From: Lagierella sp.
GTDB lineage: Bacteria; Bacillota; Clostridia; Tissierellales; Peptoniphilaceae
Direction of reading: 5' to 3'
NCBI RefSeq assembly: GCF_029983815.1
Contig: NZ_JASBYU010000005.1
Coordinates: 23,262 to 87,261, forward strand
Length of the DNA: 64,000 nt
Notes under the pieces: model-generated
Database searches by the model: none
Seen by the model: the letters and a program-made list of their open reading frames with translations, nothing else
Told to the model about the DNA's origin: nothing
Program-made: the position numbers and the translations under genes
Shown: positions 25,965 to 35,428 of the stretch, in pieces
Layout: each line of letters begins with the position of its first letter
Numbering within the stretch: position 1 is the stretch's first letter

Positions 25965-27140
25965 ATGGAAAGGAAAAATGTTTACATCTATTATTTTTCA
26001 CAAATATTACTATTTGTGGCGGCATCGTTATTTAATCCAGTGTCATATATGTTCTATATGGATAATGGGCTTTCTGCAAGTATTATCGGTATAAGTATAT
26101 CTATTTTGTGGATTTCATCTGGAATATTTGAAATCCCTTGTGGAATTTTCACAGACAGGCATGGAACAAAAAATACTATGATTTTATCTACTGGGTTAAG
26201 TATTTTAGGTTTGGGCTTACTGATAATAAAAACCAATACTCCTTTACTACTATTATCTTCTTTTATATTCGGGGTATCAAGTGCAGCAAATTCTGGATGC
26301 TTATCAAGCTGGATTGTTAATTATTTAAAATCGGAATTAAATGAGACTTTTGAACAGTCAATAATACAAAAGGTATTCTCTACTTCAAATATATATACTA
26401 GCATAATATCAATTATATTTTCCTTTCTGGTTTTACAAATAATATATAAAATAAATCCAAAGTACCCTATTTATCTTTCCTTTATTGCATATACTATTTG
26501 CTTATTGTTTTTTTTTCTAATATTTCCGAAAAGAAAAAGGACTCAAAAGGAAAAGAAAAATAAACTTAGAAATACATTCAAAAGTTATACTAAAGTTATA
26601 AGTAAGGAATTTATCCTTTTAAGTATATATTTTACAATACCATCTGTGATGGATATGGGACCAGTAAATCAATGGAGTATAGTTTTTAGAGATACGAATC
26701 TATTAGGAGTAATCCAAGTGCTAATAGTTGGATCGTTCGTATTAGGAAATTGGATGGTATCAAAAACCAAAATTCAGCAGAAAGATATTTTAAAGTTAGT
26801 AATATTTGATGTATTATTGATAATTTTTTTATCTGTTACTGATAAATTTAACAAATATATACCTATATTTTTCTTCTTAGCTCATGTAGTAATAAATACG
26901 ATTACTCTCGCTGTTAATATGAGTTATTTTCACTCTAATGTAATTACGGATGACAAAAATAGAAATACCTTATTTTCTACATTTAGTTTTCTAAACTCGC
27001 TTATAGTAGGATTATTGTTGGTTTTTCAGGGATTTCTTTCAGATGTTTTAGGGATGTCAAATTCATGGGCATTATTTTCAGCTATTGGTTGCATATTATA
27101 TTATACTTTACACAACAAAATAATGAAAAAAAGCAATTAA
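25965..27140 (+). CDS. MFS transporter, probable RiPP exporter
   Basis: 391 residues with about twelve hydrophobic segments. The motif GIFTDRHGTKNTM (near residue 57-69) is the cytoplasmic loop 2-3 signature of the major facilitator superfamily. The position between two modification genes suggests export of, or self-protection from, the product. No strong Shine-Dalgarno is seen at ATG 25965. No other transporter is in the island. Confidence 0.85.
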   Translation: MERKNVYIYYFSQILLFVAASLFNPVSYMFYMDNGLSASIIGISISILWISSGIFEIPCGIFTDRHGTKNTMILSTGLSILGLGLLIIKTNTPLLLLSSFIFGVSSAANSGCLSSWIVNYLKSELNETFEQSIIQKVFSTSNIYTSIISIIFSFLVLQIIYKINPKYPIYLSFIAYTICLLFFFLIFPKRKRTQKEKKNKLRNTFKSYTKVISKEFILLSIYFTIPSVMDMGPVNQWSIVFRDTNLLGVIQVLIVGSFVLGNWMVSKTKIQQKDILKLVIFDVLLIIFLSVTDKFNKYIPIFFFLAHVVINTITLAVNMSYFHSNVITDDKNRNTLFSTFSFLNSLIVGLLLVFQGFLSDVLGMSNSWALFSAIGCILYYTLHNKIMKKSN

Positions 27141-27170
27141 TATAGGACATGAAATTGAAGAGGTGAGAAC

Positions 27171-29942
27171 TTGAGTAATTTTAGCATATTGAATACAGGG
27201 CTATACCGGACAACTATCCATTCTTATAGCAAAGATATAAAGTTAAATGACATGTTAAATTTTATTAAGAAAAATCAAATATTTCAAGAACAGATTCTAG
27301 CATCCAATACTAGTTTATATAACGAATTACTTAAAGCAACAAGGGAAAGTAATGTCCGAAAAATTAAACAGATAAATACATCTTTATTTAATTATTATAA
27401 AAGATCTATATATAGAACCACTCCGTTTGGACTCTTTTCTGGAATGGATATTTTGAGCATTAATAGCGCCAGCATTCAAAACAAAAACCGAATGAATATC
27501 GAGTGTGTTGATAAGAAGATAGTACAAATTAACCCTAAATGGCTGGATAAGCTTAACGAGAAATTAGTAACAATACACTACAAAAAGCTTAAATATTACG
27601 TAAATGCATCAATAATTGAAGACAATGAAACTATAAAATTATATATTCAAGATCGTAAAAGTGGAGAAAGAGAATCTATAATAATTGAAAGAAATGAAAT
27701 TATAAATTACTTTTTAAAATTAAAAAGCACATTTACTTCCTATACAGATATAAGAAATATAGTTTCTAATATAGGGAAATTTACTGAAGATGATGTAAAG
27801 GAATTAATTATAGATTTAATTGATTTGAAAATTTTAATTCCTGAAACGGAGATTCCATTAAAAAACTATAGCTTATTAGATAAGCAGATTGAAATTCTTA
27901 AAAAATTAAATATGCCTATTAAAAGATTTGAATCTATAAAAGAGAAAATTTCAAATTATGAAAAGCTTAAAATAGGTGAAGGAATAAAAAAATTTGAAGA
28001 TCTTGTTAATCAAATGTACACAATAAATAGAGAAATTACTGATCCTATTATAGTTAACACTATTTTAAAACCTAAAAATTTAAACATTGAACCTTCAAAG
28101 TTGGAGAGCTTTGAAAATATGATCAAAGTAATGATAAATTTAGAATATTTGATTATGAAAGATTTAAAAAAACAAATTATTGAGGAATATTTAGAGAGAT
28201 TTGGAGAATATCAAAAAGTTAAATTTAAGGATTTTTATAATTTTTTACTTAACATAAATTTTTTTAAAGATCTTGAATATTACATTGAGGAAGGGTTTAA
28301 AAATTCGAAAGAAGTCAAAAATGTATATCAAAAAATTGATGAATCTATTATCGATGATGAGATAAAGTTAGAAAATATTTTTAAAGAAATTAATCTAAGC
28401 GGTAAGAGATATTATCCGAGGAGTTTTGATTTATTTTTAGAGAAAAATTCTAATAATACTTTTTATCTTGATGAAATGTACAGAAGTTTAAATGTTGGAA
28501 GTACTGAGGGGCGATTCTGCAATAGTGCTATAACAAATAGAAAAGTTAGCGCATCAGAAGTTGAGTTGATTTACAGGCCTTTAACTTCAAATTTGGATAA
28601 ATTGGTTTATGGATTTACAGAAGTTCAAAAGAACATCCCTATAAATACTGTTCCTAGTAATGTGGACAAGACAATAATGTTAAATGAAATAGAAATAGTA
28701 TTTCAAAATGATGAATTTATTTTATGGGACAATAAAAATAAAACAGATATATATGTAAGAAAATCAGATAATCTAAACTTGAAATATCTAAACAATATTG
28801 AAAAAACATTAATTTTGTTTTCGTCGGGAATGCTCTTAAATAGGAATCCAGTTAAACACCTAATGAAAGATAGAAAATATATACCTAAAATTACGTACAA
28901 AGGAATAACTATATGCAATAGGACTTGGAAGTTTATTAACAGGAATGTAGATTATAAAACATACCTAAAAGAAATAGACGAAATAGTTTTTGCAAAAAAA
29001 CTACCTAAATTTTTAAATATTAAACATTTAGATATGAAATTACCGATAAACATACGAGATACTGATGATTTAAATTGTTTATACAAATTATCCCGTAATA
29101 AAGAAGTGTTTTTGGAGGAAATAGAAGAAGAAAAGGATAAGTTAAATAGAGAAAGTATAGTACTTAGAGTCTTGAATACTGAGGAAAAGAAAATATTTAA
29201 ACAAGCTAGGACCTATGAAAAAAATACTAAATCTCTCTTTAGACGTTATGCAAATTTTAACATAAAAATATTAGAATGTTATAAGAGATACTTTTGGACT
29301 AAATTTTTTGATATATGTAACAATGATTTCTTTTTTATAAATTACTTAGACGATAATCATAGTTCCTTGAGGTTGAGAATAATAAATATTACGATGGACC
29401 AGCTTATTAAAATTGATAAAGAGTTTCACAATCTAGAGATGGATAATATAATCCACAAATACTCTTTAGAATGTTTTGAACCTGAATATAATAGGTATGG
29501 TGGAATAGAGAAATACAGGGATTATGAAAATATCTTTATAATTGAAAGTAAAGAAGCTGGCAAATTAATATCAGAAGGAAATGAACAGGAAAAATTAAAG
29601 AACTACTTATTAAATACTGTTAATTACATTATAAAATCCAATATTGACAACCAAAAAATTATAGATATTTTAAATGCAACGATTGATTACTCTAAGATAA
29701 ATAAGAAAGATAAACTCATTTGCGATAAGCTAAAAAGAAATATTACTCACCAAGAATTAAGGAGTCATTATTTAAAACACTTTAAAACTCTTGGTAAGGC
29801 ATTTAAAAACTTAGATGTTATAGGGTTGACAAGCTTGATTCATTTGTCAGCAAATAGATTATTTGGGATAGATAAAGAAAAAGAAAATCAACTAAAATAT
29901 ATATTAATTAAAACTTTAAAAAAATTAGAGCATGAGAGGTAG
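27171..29942 (+). CDS. Full-length LanB-type dehydratase of the hybrid cluster
   Basis: 923 residues from TTG 27171 with GAGGTG upstream. The glutamylation domain has the canonical RTTPFGLFSG (residues 82-91), unlike the cluster at 1375. The elimination domain (SpaB_C) begins near residue 700 with FFFINYLDDNHSSLRLR and contains PEYNRYGG near 773. Thiopeptide and goadsporin clusters usually split these two domains into separate proteins; here they are one chain as in lanthipeptide synthesis, yet no LanC cyclase is present. Predicted to dehydrate Ser/Thr of the 23970 peptide using glutamyl-tRNA. Confidence 0.9.
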   Translation: MSNFSILNTGLYRTTIHSYSKDIKLNDMLNFIKKNQIFQEQILASNTSLYNELLKATRESNVRKIKQINTSLFNYYKRSIYRTTPFGLFSGMDILSINSASIQNKNRMNIECVDKKIVQINPKWLDKLNEKLVTIHYKKLKYYVNASIIEDNETIKLYIQDRKSGERESIIIERNEIINYFLKLKSTFTSYTDIRNIVSNIGKFTEDDVKELIIDLIDLKILIPETEIPLKNYSLLDKQIEILKKLNMPIKRFESIKEKISNYEKLKIGEGIKKFEDLVNQMYTINREITDPIIVNTILKPKNLNIEPSKLESFENMIKVMINLEYLIMKDLKKQIIEEYLERFGEYQKVKFKDFYNFLLNINFFKDLEYYIEEGFKNSKEVKNVYQKIDESIIDDEIKLENIFKEINLSGKRYYPRSFDLFLEKNSNNTFYLDEMYRSLNVGSTEGRFCNSAITNRKVSASEVELIYRPLTSNLDKLVYGFTEVQKNIPINTVPSNVDKTIMLNEIEIVFQNDEFILWDNKNKTDIYVRKSDNLNLKYLNNIEKTLILFSSGMLLNRNPVKHLMKDRKYIPKITYKGITICNRTWKFINRNVDYKTYLKEIDEIVFAKKLPKFLNIKHLDMKLPINIRDTDDLNCLYKLSRNKEVFLEEIEEEKDKLNRESIVLRVLNTEEKKIFKQARTYEKNTKSLFRRYANFNIKILECYKRYFWTKFFDICNNDFFFINYLDDNHSSLRLRIINITMDQLIKIDKEFHNLEMDNIIHKYSLECFEPEYNRYGGIEKYRDYENIFIIESKEAGKLISEGNEQEKLKNYLLNTVNYIIKSNIDNQKIIDILNATIDYSKINKKDKLICDKLKRNITHQELRSHYLKHFKTLGKAFKNLDVIGLTSLIHLSANRLFGIDKEKENQLKYILIKTLKKLEHER

Positions 29943-29946
29943 TTTT

Positions 29947-32136
29947 ATGTATACTATTAATAACTTAAGTAGGGTATATAAAATTTCTGAACAAAGAGCA
30001 ATCGTCGAAAATAGCAAAGGATATTTTATTTTGACAGGAGATTTATATATACTAGAGGAAATTCTTGGAATAATTAATTTAAACGGTAAATTAAATTCTG
30101 TGATTGAAAGATTAGGGAATACATTTGATGAAGAAGATATAAAAAGATATTTACAAGTCTTGATAAATTTAGAAATAATTACTAAAAAAGTAGATAAGAA
30201 CACAATGGTTAAGAATATTATTGCTTATGGTAATCAATTATGTCTTGAATTGTTTTCGAATATAAATAGCAATGTTAAAATTCTTAAAGACATTAGGGAA
30301 GCAACTAAATTTCACGATCCTTTATTAATATTATTCTTAGACAAAAAAAGCAATGATGATATAATCAACATCAATAAATTCTTATTAAATCATAATATCA
30401 AATTTGTATTACTAAGGAAAAAGTTTAATAATTATATATTAGGACCATATGTAATTCCTTGGGAATCAGCTTGTGTTGATTGTTGCATAAAAAGTCTTTT
30501 TCAACACTATAATTCAATAAATAGTGGCCAAGCAAAAATCTGTAATAATGAAATTTCAAAACTTGAGTTCTCGGAAGACTTAATAAATGTTAATATTAAT
30601 GAATTGACAATTATCCTAAAACAATTAAATGATCAAATTCTTAATATTGCTTATAAATCTGAGACTTATTTAGCAAATAAGGAAATAATAATTAAATTTA
30701 AACCTTTCTTAAACGTTAAAGAAAGCTTTTATGCTTCTACATCACTTTGTAAAAGCTGTAATAATATAAATAAGAACATTAAAAAATCAACAAATGTTAA
30801 GAAAATGGAAATCCCTCAATTTGAATATAATTTGGGAGGGAGTGATATATTTAAATATTTTAATGGAGGAACACGTATTTCGGATTACGAGGCTTCCTAC
30901 AAAAAGCTTAAAGATTCAATAAATGCTTTGGATTTAAGTATAAAGATTGAACCAGATTATAATAGTATATTCAAAGATATTATGATAACTTATAATTCAA
31001 AATGTGAAGGCCTATTTATAAATAATATGTTAGTAGACTCTCAATTATCATATGGAAAAGGAATCACTGAAGAACAAGCCTTTCTTTCTGCAGGGTATGA
31101 ATTAGTTGAAAGAATATCATCTAAGTACAGAGGTGAACAAGAAATTATAAGAGGTTCTTTTAACACTCTAAAAAAATATGCTACAGATGTTGGAGAAATT
31201 GTAAATTATGCAAAAGAACTTTCTTTGCCCTATGAAAGATTTGACAAAGACATGACAATTGATTGGGTATGGGGATACTCATTAATTGACAGGAATTCAA
31301 AACTTATACCAGCATCTTTAGTATTTTTATCTGACGCATATTTTTATGGAGATTATTTAAGCTTAACTTCTTCAGGTCTTTCTGCGAGTGAAAATTATTT
31401 AGATGCAATATTACAAGCTTTATTAGAAATAATAGAACATGATTCTTGGATGATTTATCAAAGTACCGGCATATCAACTGATACAATAAATTATGATTCT
31501 ATAAATGATTCTAGGATATTATCATTGATAAATAAAATAAGACTAGAAGGATTTGAAGTAATTAGTAAAAATTATACATCTGATTTAGGAATTCCAGTAA
31601 TCAAAAGTTGGATATATAACAAAAAAGACTATCTTAAATTTGCGTTTAGTGGTTTTGGAGCATCTTTCATACCTGAAATAGCTTTGGAAAGATCTATTAC
31701 CGAAGCCATTCAGGCTTATCCTTATTATGTAACAAAAGATAATAATAGATTCTATAGAAAAACACATAGAAATTTTTCAAAAGATCATGTAAGTTTATAT
31801 GGATTATCACATTTCTATAATAGTGAAATTAAAAATGATACTAAAATAGTAGAAATAGGAAATGTATCAGAAATAAAAAATGTAAATACAATTCAAGAGG
31901 CTATAGGAGTTCTTTTAAAAAAAATACGAAAAACTAATCCTAATTTAGATATCATAGTAGTAAATCTTAGAAGTTCAATTTTTAATATACCAACAGTAAA
32001 GGTTATTGTTACAGGAGGTCTTCAAACACAAAGAGAACCTATGCTCATTGCTGCCGAACGTACATTGAAATATAAAATGAGAAATGGGAATAAAAGATCA
32101 TATCTAGATTTATATCTTGGACCATATCCGCACTAA
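29947..32136 (+). CDS. E1-like/YcaO fusion cyclodehydratase
   Basis: 729 residues from ATG 29947 (AGAGGT upstream; in-frame ATG 29932 overlaps the LanB end). The N-terminal 280 residues resemble the E1-like/C-protein partner of azoline-forming enzymes, with a zinc-type Cys tetrad: Cys176/Cys179 in CVDCC and Cys268/Cys271 in CKSC. A YcaO domain follows: EEQAFLSAGYELVERISS (near 372), YLDAILQALLEIIEHDS (near 482) and GFGASFIPEIALERSITEAI (near 568). It ends in GPYPH, a Pro-containing tail but not a clear PxPxP. This is the layout of fused TOMM cyclodehydratases. No azoline dehydrogenase is in the cluster. Confidence 0.88.
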   Translation: MYTINNLSRVYKISEQRAIVENSKGYFILTGDLYILEEILGIINLNGKLNSVIERLGNTFDEEDIKRYLQVLINLEIITKKVDKNTMVKNIIAYGNQLCLELFSNINSNVKILKDIREATKFHDPLLILFLDKKSNDDIININKFLLNHNIKFVLLRKKFNNYILGPYVIPWESACVDCCIKSLFQHYNSINSGQAKICNNEISKLEFSEDLINVNINELTIILKQLNDQILNIAYKSETYLANKEIIIKFKPFLNVKESFYASTSLCKSCNNINKNIKKSTNVKKMEIPQFEYNLGGSDIFKYFNGGTRISDYEASYKKLKDSINALDLSIKIEPDYNSIFKDIMITYNSKCEGLFINNMLVDSQLSYGKGITEEQAFLSAGYELVERISSKYRGEQEIIRGSFNTLKKYATDVGEIVNYAKELSLPYERFDKDMTIDWVWGYSLIDRNSKLIPASLVFLSDAYFYGDYLSLTSSGLSASENYLDAILQALLEIIEHDSWMIYQSTGISTDTINYDSINDSRILSLINKIRLEGFEVISKNYTSDLGIPVIKSWIYNKKDYLKFAFSGFGASFIPEIALERSITEAIQAYPYYVTKDNNRFYRKTHRNFSKDHVSLYGLSHFYNSEIKNDTKIVEIGNVSEIKNVNTIQEAIGVLLKKIRKTNPNLDIIVVNLRSSIFNIPTVKVIVTGGLQTQREPMLIAAERTLKYKMRNGNKRSYLDLYLGPYPH

Positions 32137-32267
32137 AGCAACATTACTATATAATAATAATAAAATAATAATAAATAAATAATGAACTCAATAAATGTAG
32201 ATTAAAAGAAGTGGAATTTAACCTAAAAATAAACTGTCTGAGAAATAACATAAAGTATGCGACTAAT

Positions 32268-32289
32268 TGGTTTTAATATATTAAAACCA
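32268..32289. repeat. 22-bp perfect palindrome at the right island border
   Basis: Arms TGGTTTTAATA / TATTAAAACCA meet without a spacer and overlap the first five bases of the right direct repeat. It could be a protein-binding site or a cruciform-prone junction. The 32137-32267 stretch before it is extremely A/T-rich and shows no gene and no clear terminator for the RiPP operon. Confidence 0.75.
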
Positions 32290-32366
32290 CCTTTAAAATA
32301 AATATACGAAGAAAAGAGCTTATTGAAGATTAGTTTTTGAGTAATTGGACAGTCCTAGGGCTGTCC
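32285..32366 (+). repeat. Right border direct repeat of the RiPP island
   Basis: Copy of 23633-23714, containing a detached kinase 3' end (stop codon included) and the terminator hairpin, here followed by TTTAAACTTT. It precedes the BceA gene, so the resident order was probably regulator, kinase, terminator, BceA, BceB. Confidence 0.95.
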
Positions 32367-32381
32367 TTTAAACTTTCTATA

Positions 32382-32394
32382 TTACAAATTGTAA
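32382..32394. promoter_or_regulatory. Candidate response-regulator site before the BceAB-type genes
   Basis: Inverted repeat TTACAA-A-TTGTAA. BceR-like regulators bind inverted repeats built from TNACA/TGTNA half-sites ahead of their transporter genes. Spacing here is shorter than the usual four bases, so this is tentative. The rest of 32395-32470 shows no clear promoter. Confidence 0.35.
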
Positions 32395-32470
32395 GGTTAT
32401 ATAAAAACTGTAAGTTTAGATTTGGGATTATTATTTCAAAAGGATGTAAGATAGTCTCAAGGAGGTTGTT

Positions 32471-33244
32471 ATGAATATTTTAGAGGTAACGAATTTAAAA
32501 AAAGTATATAAAGGAAAAAAGACTTCTGTTGAAGCCTTGAAAGATGTCAATTTTGCTGTAGATAAGGGAGAATTTGTCGCAATCATGGGGGAATCTGGTT
32601 CAGGAAAGACCACTTTGCTAAATATTATTGCAACGGTGGACCACCCTACCTATGGTGAAGTAAAGTTAAATGGCGAAAATATATTTAAAAAGTCAGAGGA
32701 TTCACAAGCGGAATTTCGAAGGAAGAACTTAGGTTTTGTATACCAGGACTTCAATCTATTAAACTCGCTAAACAACAGGGACAATATCTTTTTGCCAATG
32801 GTTTTGTCAAATGAAAAGGTAAGTTTAATGCAAGAGAGGATTAAAAAGATTGCTTCGGAATTGAATATTGAAAATCTTTTAAACAAATATCCCTATGAAG
32901 TTTCCGGTGGACAAAAACAGAGGATTGCCATAGCCAGAGCCATGATAACATATCCTAAGCTACTTTTGGCAGATGAGCCTACAGGAGCCTTGGATTCAAA
33001 TTCCAGTATGGAACTTTTAAATCTTTTTGAGGACTTGAACATGAAGGGCCAAACCATTTTGATGGTAACCCATTCTACCATGGCGGCATCTCGAGCTTCC
33101 AGGGTGCTATTTATAAAAGACGGCATCATATTCTATGACCTATATAAAGGTGACATGAACAACGAACAGATGTATAAAAAGCTGGTACAAACCCAGATGA
33201 TGTTGCTCTCTGGAGGTGACACAATTGAAGAAGCTGGAATTTAA
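32471..33244 (+). CDS. ABC transporter ATPase, BceA type
   Basis: 257 residues. Walker A GESGSGKTT (near residue 37), Q-loop VYQDFNLL, signature VSGGQKQRIAIARA, Walker B LLLADEPTGALD and H-loop VTHS are all intact, unlike the exporter at 6431. MacB/BceA subfamily, partner of the large permease that follows. Protects against cell-wall-active peptides such as bacitracin or lantibiotics and signals to the paired kinase. Overlaps the permease gene. Confidence 0.93.
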   Translation: MNILEVTNLKKVYKGKKTSVEALKDVNFAVDKGEFVAIMGESGSGKTTLLNIIATVDHPTYGEVKLNGENIFKKSEDSQAEFRRKNLGFVYQDFNLLNSLNNRDNIFLPMVLSNEKVSLMQERIKKIASELNIENLLNKYPYEVSGGQKQRIAIARAMITYPKLLLADEPTGALDSNSSMELLNLFEDLNMKGQTILMVTHSTMAASRASRVLFIKDGIIFYDLYKGDMNNEQMYKKLVQTQMMLLSGGDTIEEAGI

Positions 33245-35240
33245 ACTTGCTTTTAACAATATAAAAAACAATAAGATGATTTACATTCCCTATATCTTGG
33301 CTTCCGGGGTTTTTGTATATATCTACTTGTTGCTATTGAACTTGCAAAGTGAAGCATTCATTGCAAATAGCAAGGGGTCTAGGACCATTGCCCAGGTTTT
33401 AGGGCTTGGAACATGGATAATAATGATATTTGCCATATTTTTCCTACTGTATATCAATGCGGTTTTAAACAAGAGCAGGATAAAGGATTTGGCGCTTTAC
33501 TCAATGTTGGGGGCGTCAAAAAAGAGTATTGGGAAAGTCATAGGAATTGAAACTGTTATCACATCTATATTGTCCATAGCCATTGGGATTGGTACATTGC
33601 TTTTAAGTTACCCCCTTATACTGAAGATAATAGCAAAGATACTGGGGATTACAAACATTGAAATATTTAACATAAATACTTTCTTTATCAAAGAGACCAT
33701 TAGAATGTTTGTGCTTATGCACTTGGTTTTGGGAATAATCAATATCTTTTCAATTATGAGGTCAAACCCTATACAACTTCTACAAAAGAGTAAAGAGGGA
33801 GAAAAGGAACCTAAGGCTTCAATAATAGGAATTGTTTTAGGGTTGTCTTTACTTGGCTATGGTTATTATGCAGCACTGACGACAGACTCTATAATTAAAA
33901 GTTTAAAGGTCTTCTTTGTAGCAGTTATAGCAGTAATATTTGGAACTTACTTTCTATTTGGCTCAATTTCTATAATTCTTCTTAAAGCATTGAAGAAGAA
34001 TAAGAGGGTTTACTATAAGGAAAAAAACATGACCTTCATCTCAGGACTTCTTTTTAGAGTTAAGGAATCCTCTGCAGCCCTTGCCAGTATTTGTATAATT
34101 TCGACCATGTTTTTAGTAGTGTTTACATCCTTAACAGGATTACTAAAAAGTAAGGAGACTTTTTTAGAATATGCATTTCCTTCCGACTATGCTCTTATGT
34201 ACTACGGACAGGACAGGGACTTGGACGAAAATATTAAACAGGAAATAGAAAAAATATCCCAGGAGGAAAATGTACCTCTAAATGATATTAAAGTGGGAGA
34301 AAAGATCCTCTTTGGAATCGAAAAAAAGGACTCGGAATTCGTTCCTGTAGTATACGAAGAGGGAACAGAAAAGGTCTTTGAAAAGGACTTTACCCTTGTC
34401 TCCCTTGTAAACATCGACCAGTTTAACGGCCTGTCTGATAAAAAATACGATTTAAAGGATAAGGAAGTTTTAATCTATTCCAATAGGGGATACACCTATG
34501 AAGATTTTAAGTTTGGGAAGTTAGATTACAAGACAAAGATGTTAGAAACAATTCCAAATCATTTCAATAGTCCAACGGAGGGTCTATTTCACAATCTAGT
34601 TCTTGTGGTAGAGGATAGTAAAGAAATAACCGACGAAATTGATGAATTTATAGGGAATAAAAAAGACGGAGGAACATACACCCCACAAACGGATATCTTT
34701 ATAGATGTAAAGGACAATACCGTTTCAAACCCTAATTTTACAAAGAAAATTACTGAAATTATGACATCAGAGAAAATTTCACAACAATATTCAACGGGAT
34801 TTACAGACGGAATTACAAGCAGAGTGGAATTTAGTAATATATATAGCGGAGTTTATATTGTAGCGACTCTTTTGTCACTTATCTTTGTTATATCCACCTC
34901 CATTATCATCTACTATAAACAGATAGCAGAAGGGGTGACGGACGGAAAGAATATTGCAATTATGAGAAAGATGGGTATGTCACAAAATCAAATCAAGAAG
35001 AATGTTTCAAGACAAAACTTCTTTATGTTCTTCGCACCCTTCTTCGTTGCAATCTGTCATACCCTAGGTTCATCTAAAATAGTCTTTGATATAGTAAAAA
35101 TTGTTGGTATCATAGACAAAAAGACATTTATCATCTCAACTGCAATTGGCATAGGAATTTACCTGGTGGTATACCTTATTATGTTTAAACTTTCAACAGT
35201 CGTGTACCTAAAGATGGCAAGTAGATATGAAAATAGATAG
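33225..35240 (+). CDS. ABC transporter permease, BceB type (FtsX domains)
   Basis: 671 residues from TTG 33225, chosen because GGAGGTG lies at 33212-33218; GTG 33216 would overlap that site. About ten membrane helices, with a large extracellular domain (about residues 310-530) between helices VII and VIII, the hallmark of BceB permeases and their specificity determinant. Last gene of the Bce system that the island has split. Confidence 0.92.
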   Translation: MKKLEFKLAFNNIKNNKMIYIPYILASGVFVYIYLLLLNLQSEAFIANSKGSRTIAQVLGLGTWIIMIFAIFFLLYINAVLNKSRIKDLALYSMLGASKKSIGKVIGIETVITSILSIAIGIGTLLLSYPLILKIIAKILGITNIEIFNINTFFIKETIRMFVLMHLVLGIINIFSIMRSNPIQLLQKSKEGEKEPKASIIGIVLGLSLLGYGYYAALTTDSIIKSLKVFFVAVIAVIFGTYFLFGSISIILLKALKKNKRVYYKEKNMTFISGLLFRVKESSAALASICIISTMFLVVFTSLTGLLKSKETFLEYAFPSDYALMYYGQDRDLDENIKQEIEKISQEENVPLNDIKVGEKILFGIEKKDSEFVPVVYEEGTEKVFEKDFTLVSLVNIDQFNGLSDKKYDLKDKEVLIYSNRGYTYEDFKFGKLDYKTKMLETIPNHFNSPTEGLFHNLVLVVEDSKEITDEIDEFIGNKKDGGTYTPQTDIFIDVKDNTVSNPNFTKKITEIMTSEKISQQYSTGFTDGITSRVEFSNIYSGVYIVATLLSLIFVISTSIIIYYKQIAEGVTDGKNIAIMRKMGMSQNQIKKNVSRQNFFMFFAPFFVAICHTLGSSKIVFDIVKIVGIIDKKTFIISTAIGIGIYLVVYLIMFKLSTVVYLKMASRYENR

Positions 35241-35264
35241 CCTCTAGCAAATAAAAATCACGTT

Positions 35265-35294
35265 AAACCCTTACAAAATGAAGTAGGGGTTTTT
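35265..35294 (+). terminator. Terminator after the BceB-type gene
   Basis: Stem AAACCCTTAC / GTAGGGGTTT (one G-T pair), 8-nt loop, followed by TTTTT. Confidence 0.8.
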
Positions 35295-35383
35295 CTAATA
35301 AAGCTAAAAATATATGAAGTTTTATTATTTTATTACATGGCAAAGTGAAAAAATGATAGTTTGAAAATAAATAAAAATTATTA

Positions 35384-35411
35384 TTGACAATGTCATAAAA
35401 AACGGTAAAAA
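35384..35411 (+). promoter_or_regulatory. Possible promoter of the DUF3139-like gene
   Basis: TTGACA (35384-35389), 16-bp spacer and a poor -10, TAAAAA. Confidence 0.4.
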
Positions 35412-35428
35412 AAACTAGAGGTGATTAA

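Noticed and set aside
23970..32136. Classical thiopeptide cluster
   Set aside because: The precursor core has one Cys, LanB is not split, and no pyridine-forming [4+2] enzyme or dehydrogenase is present.
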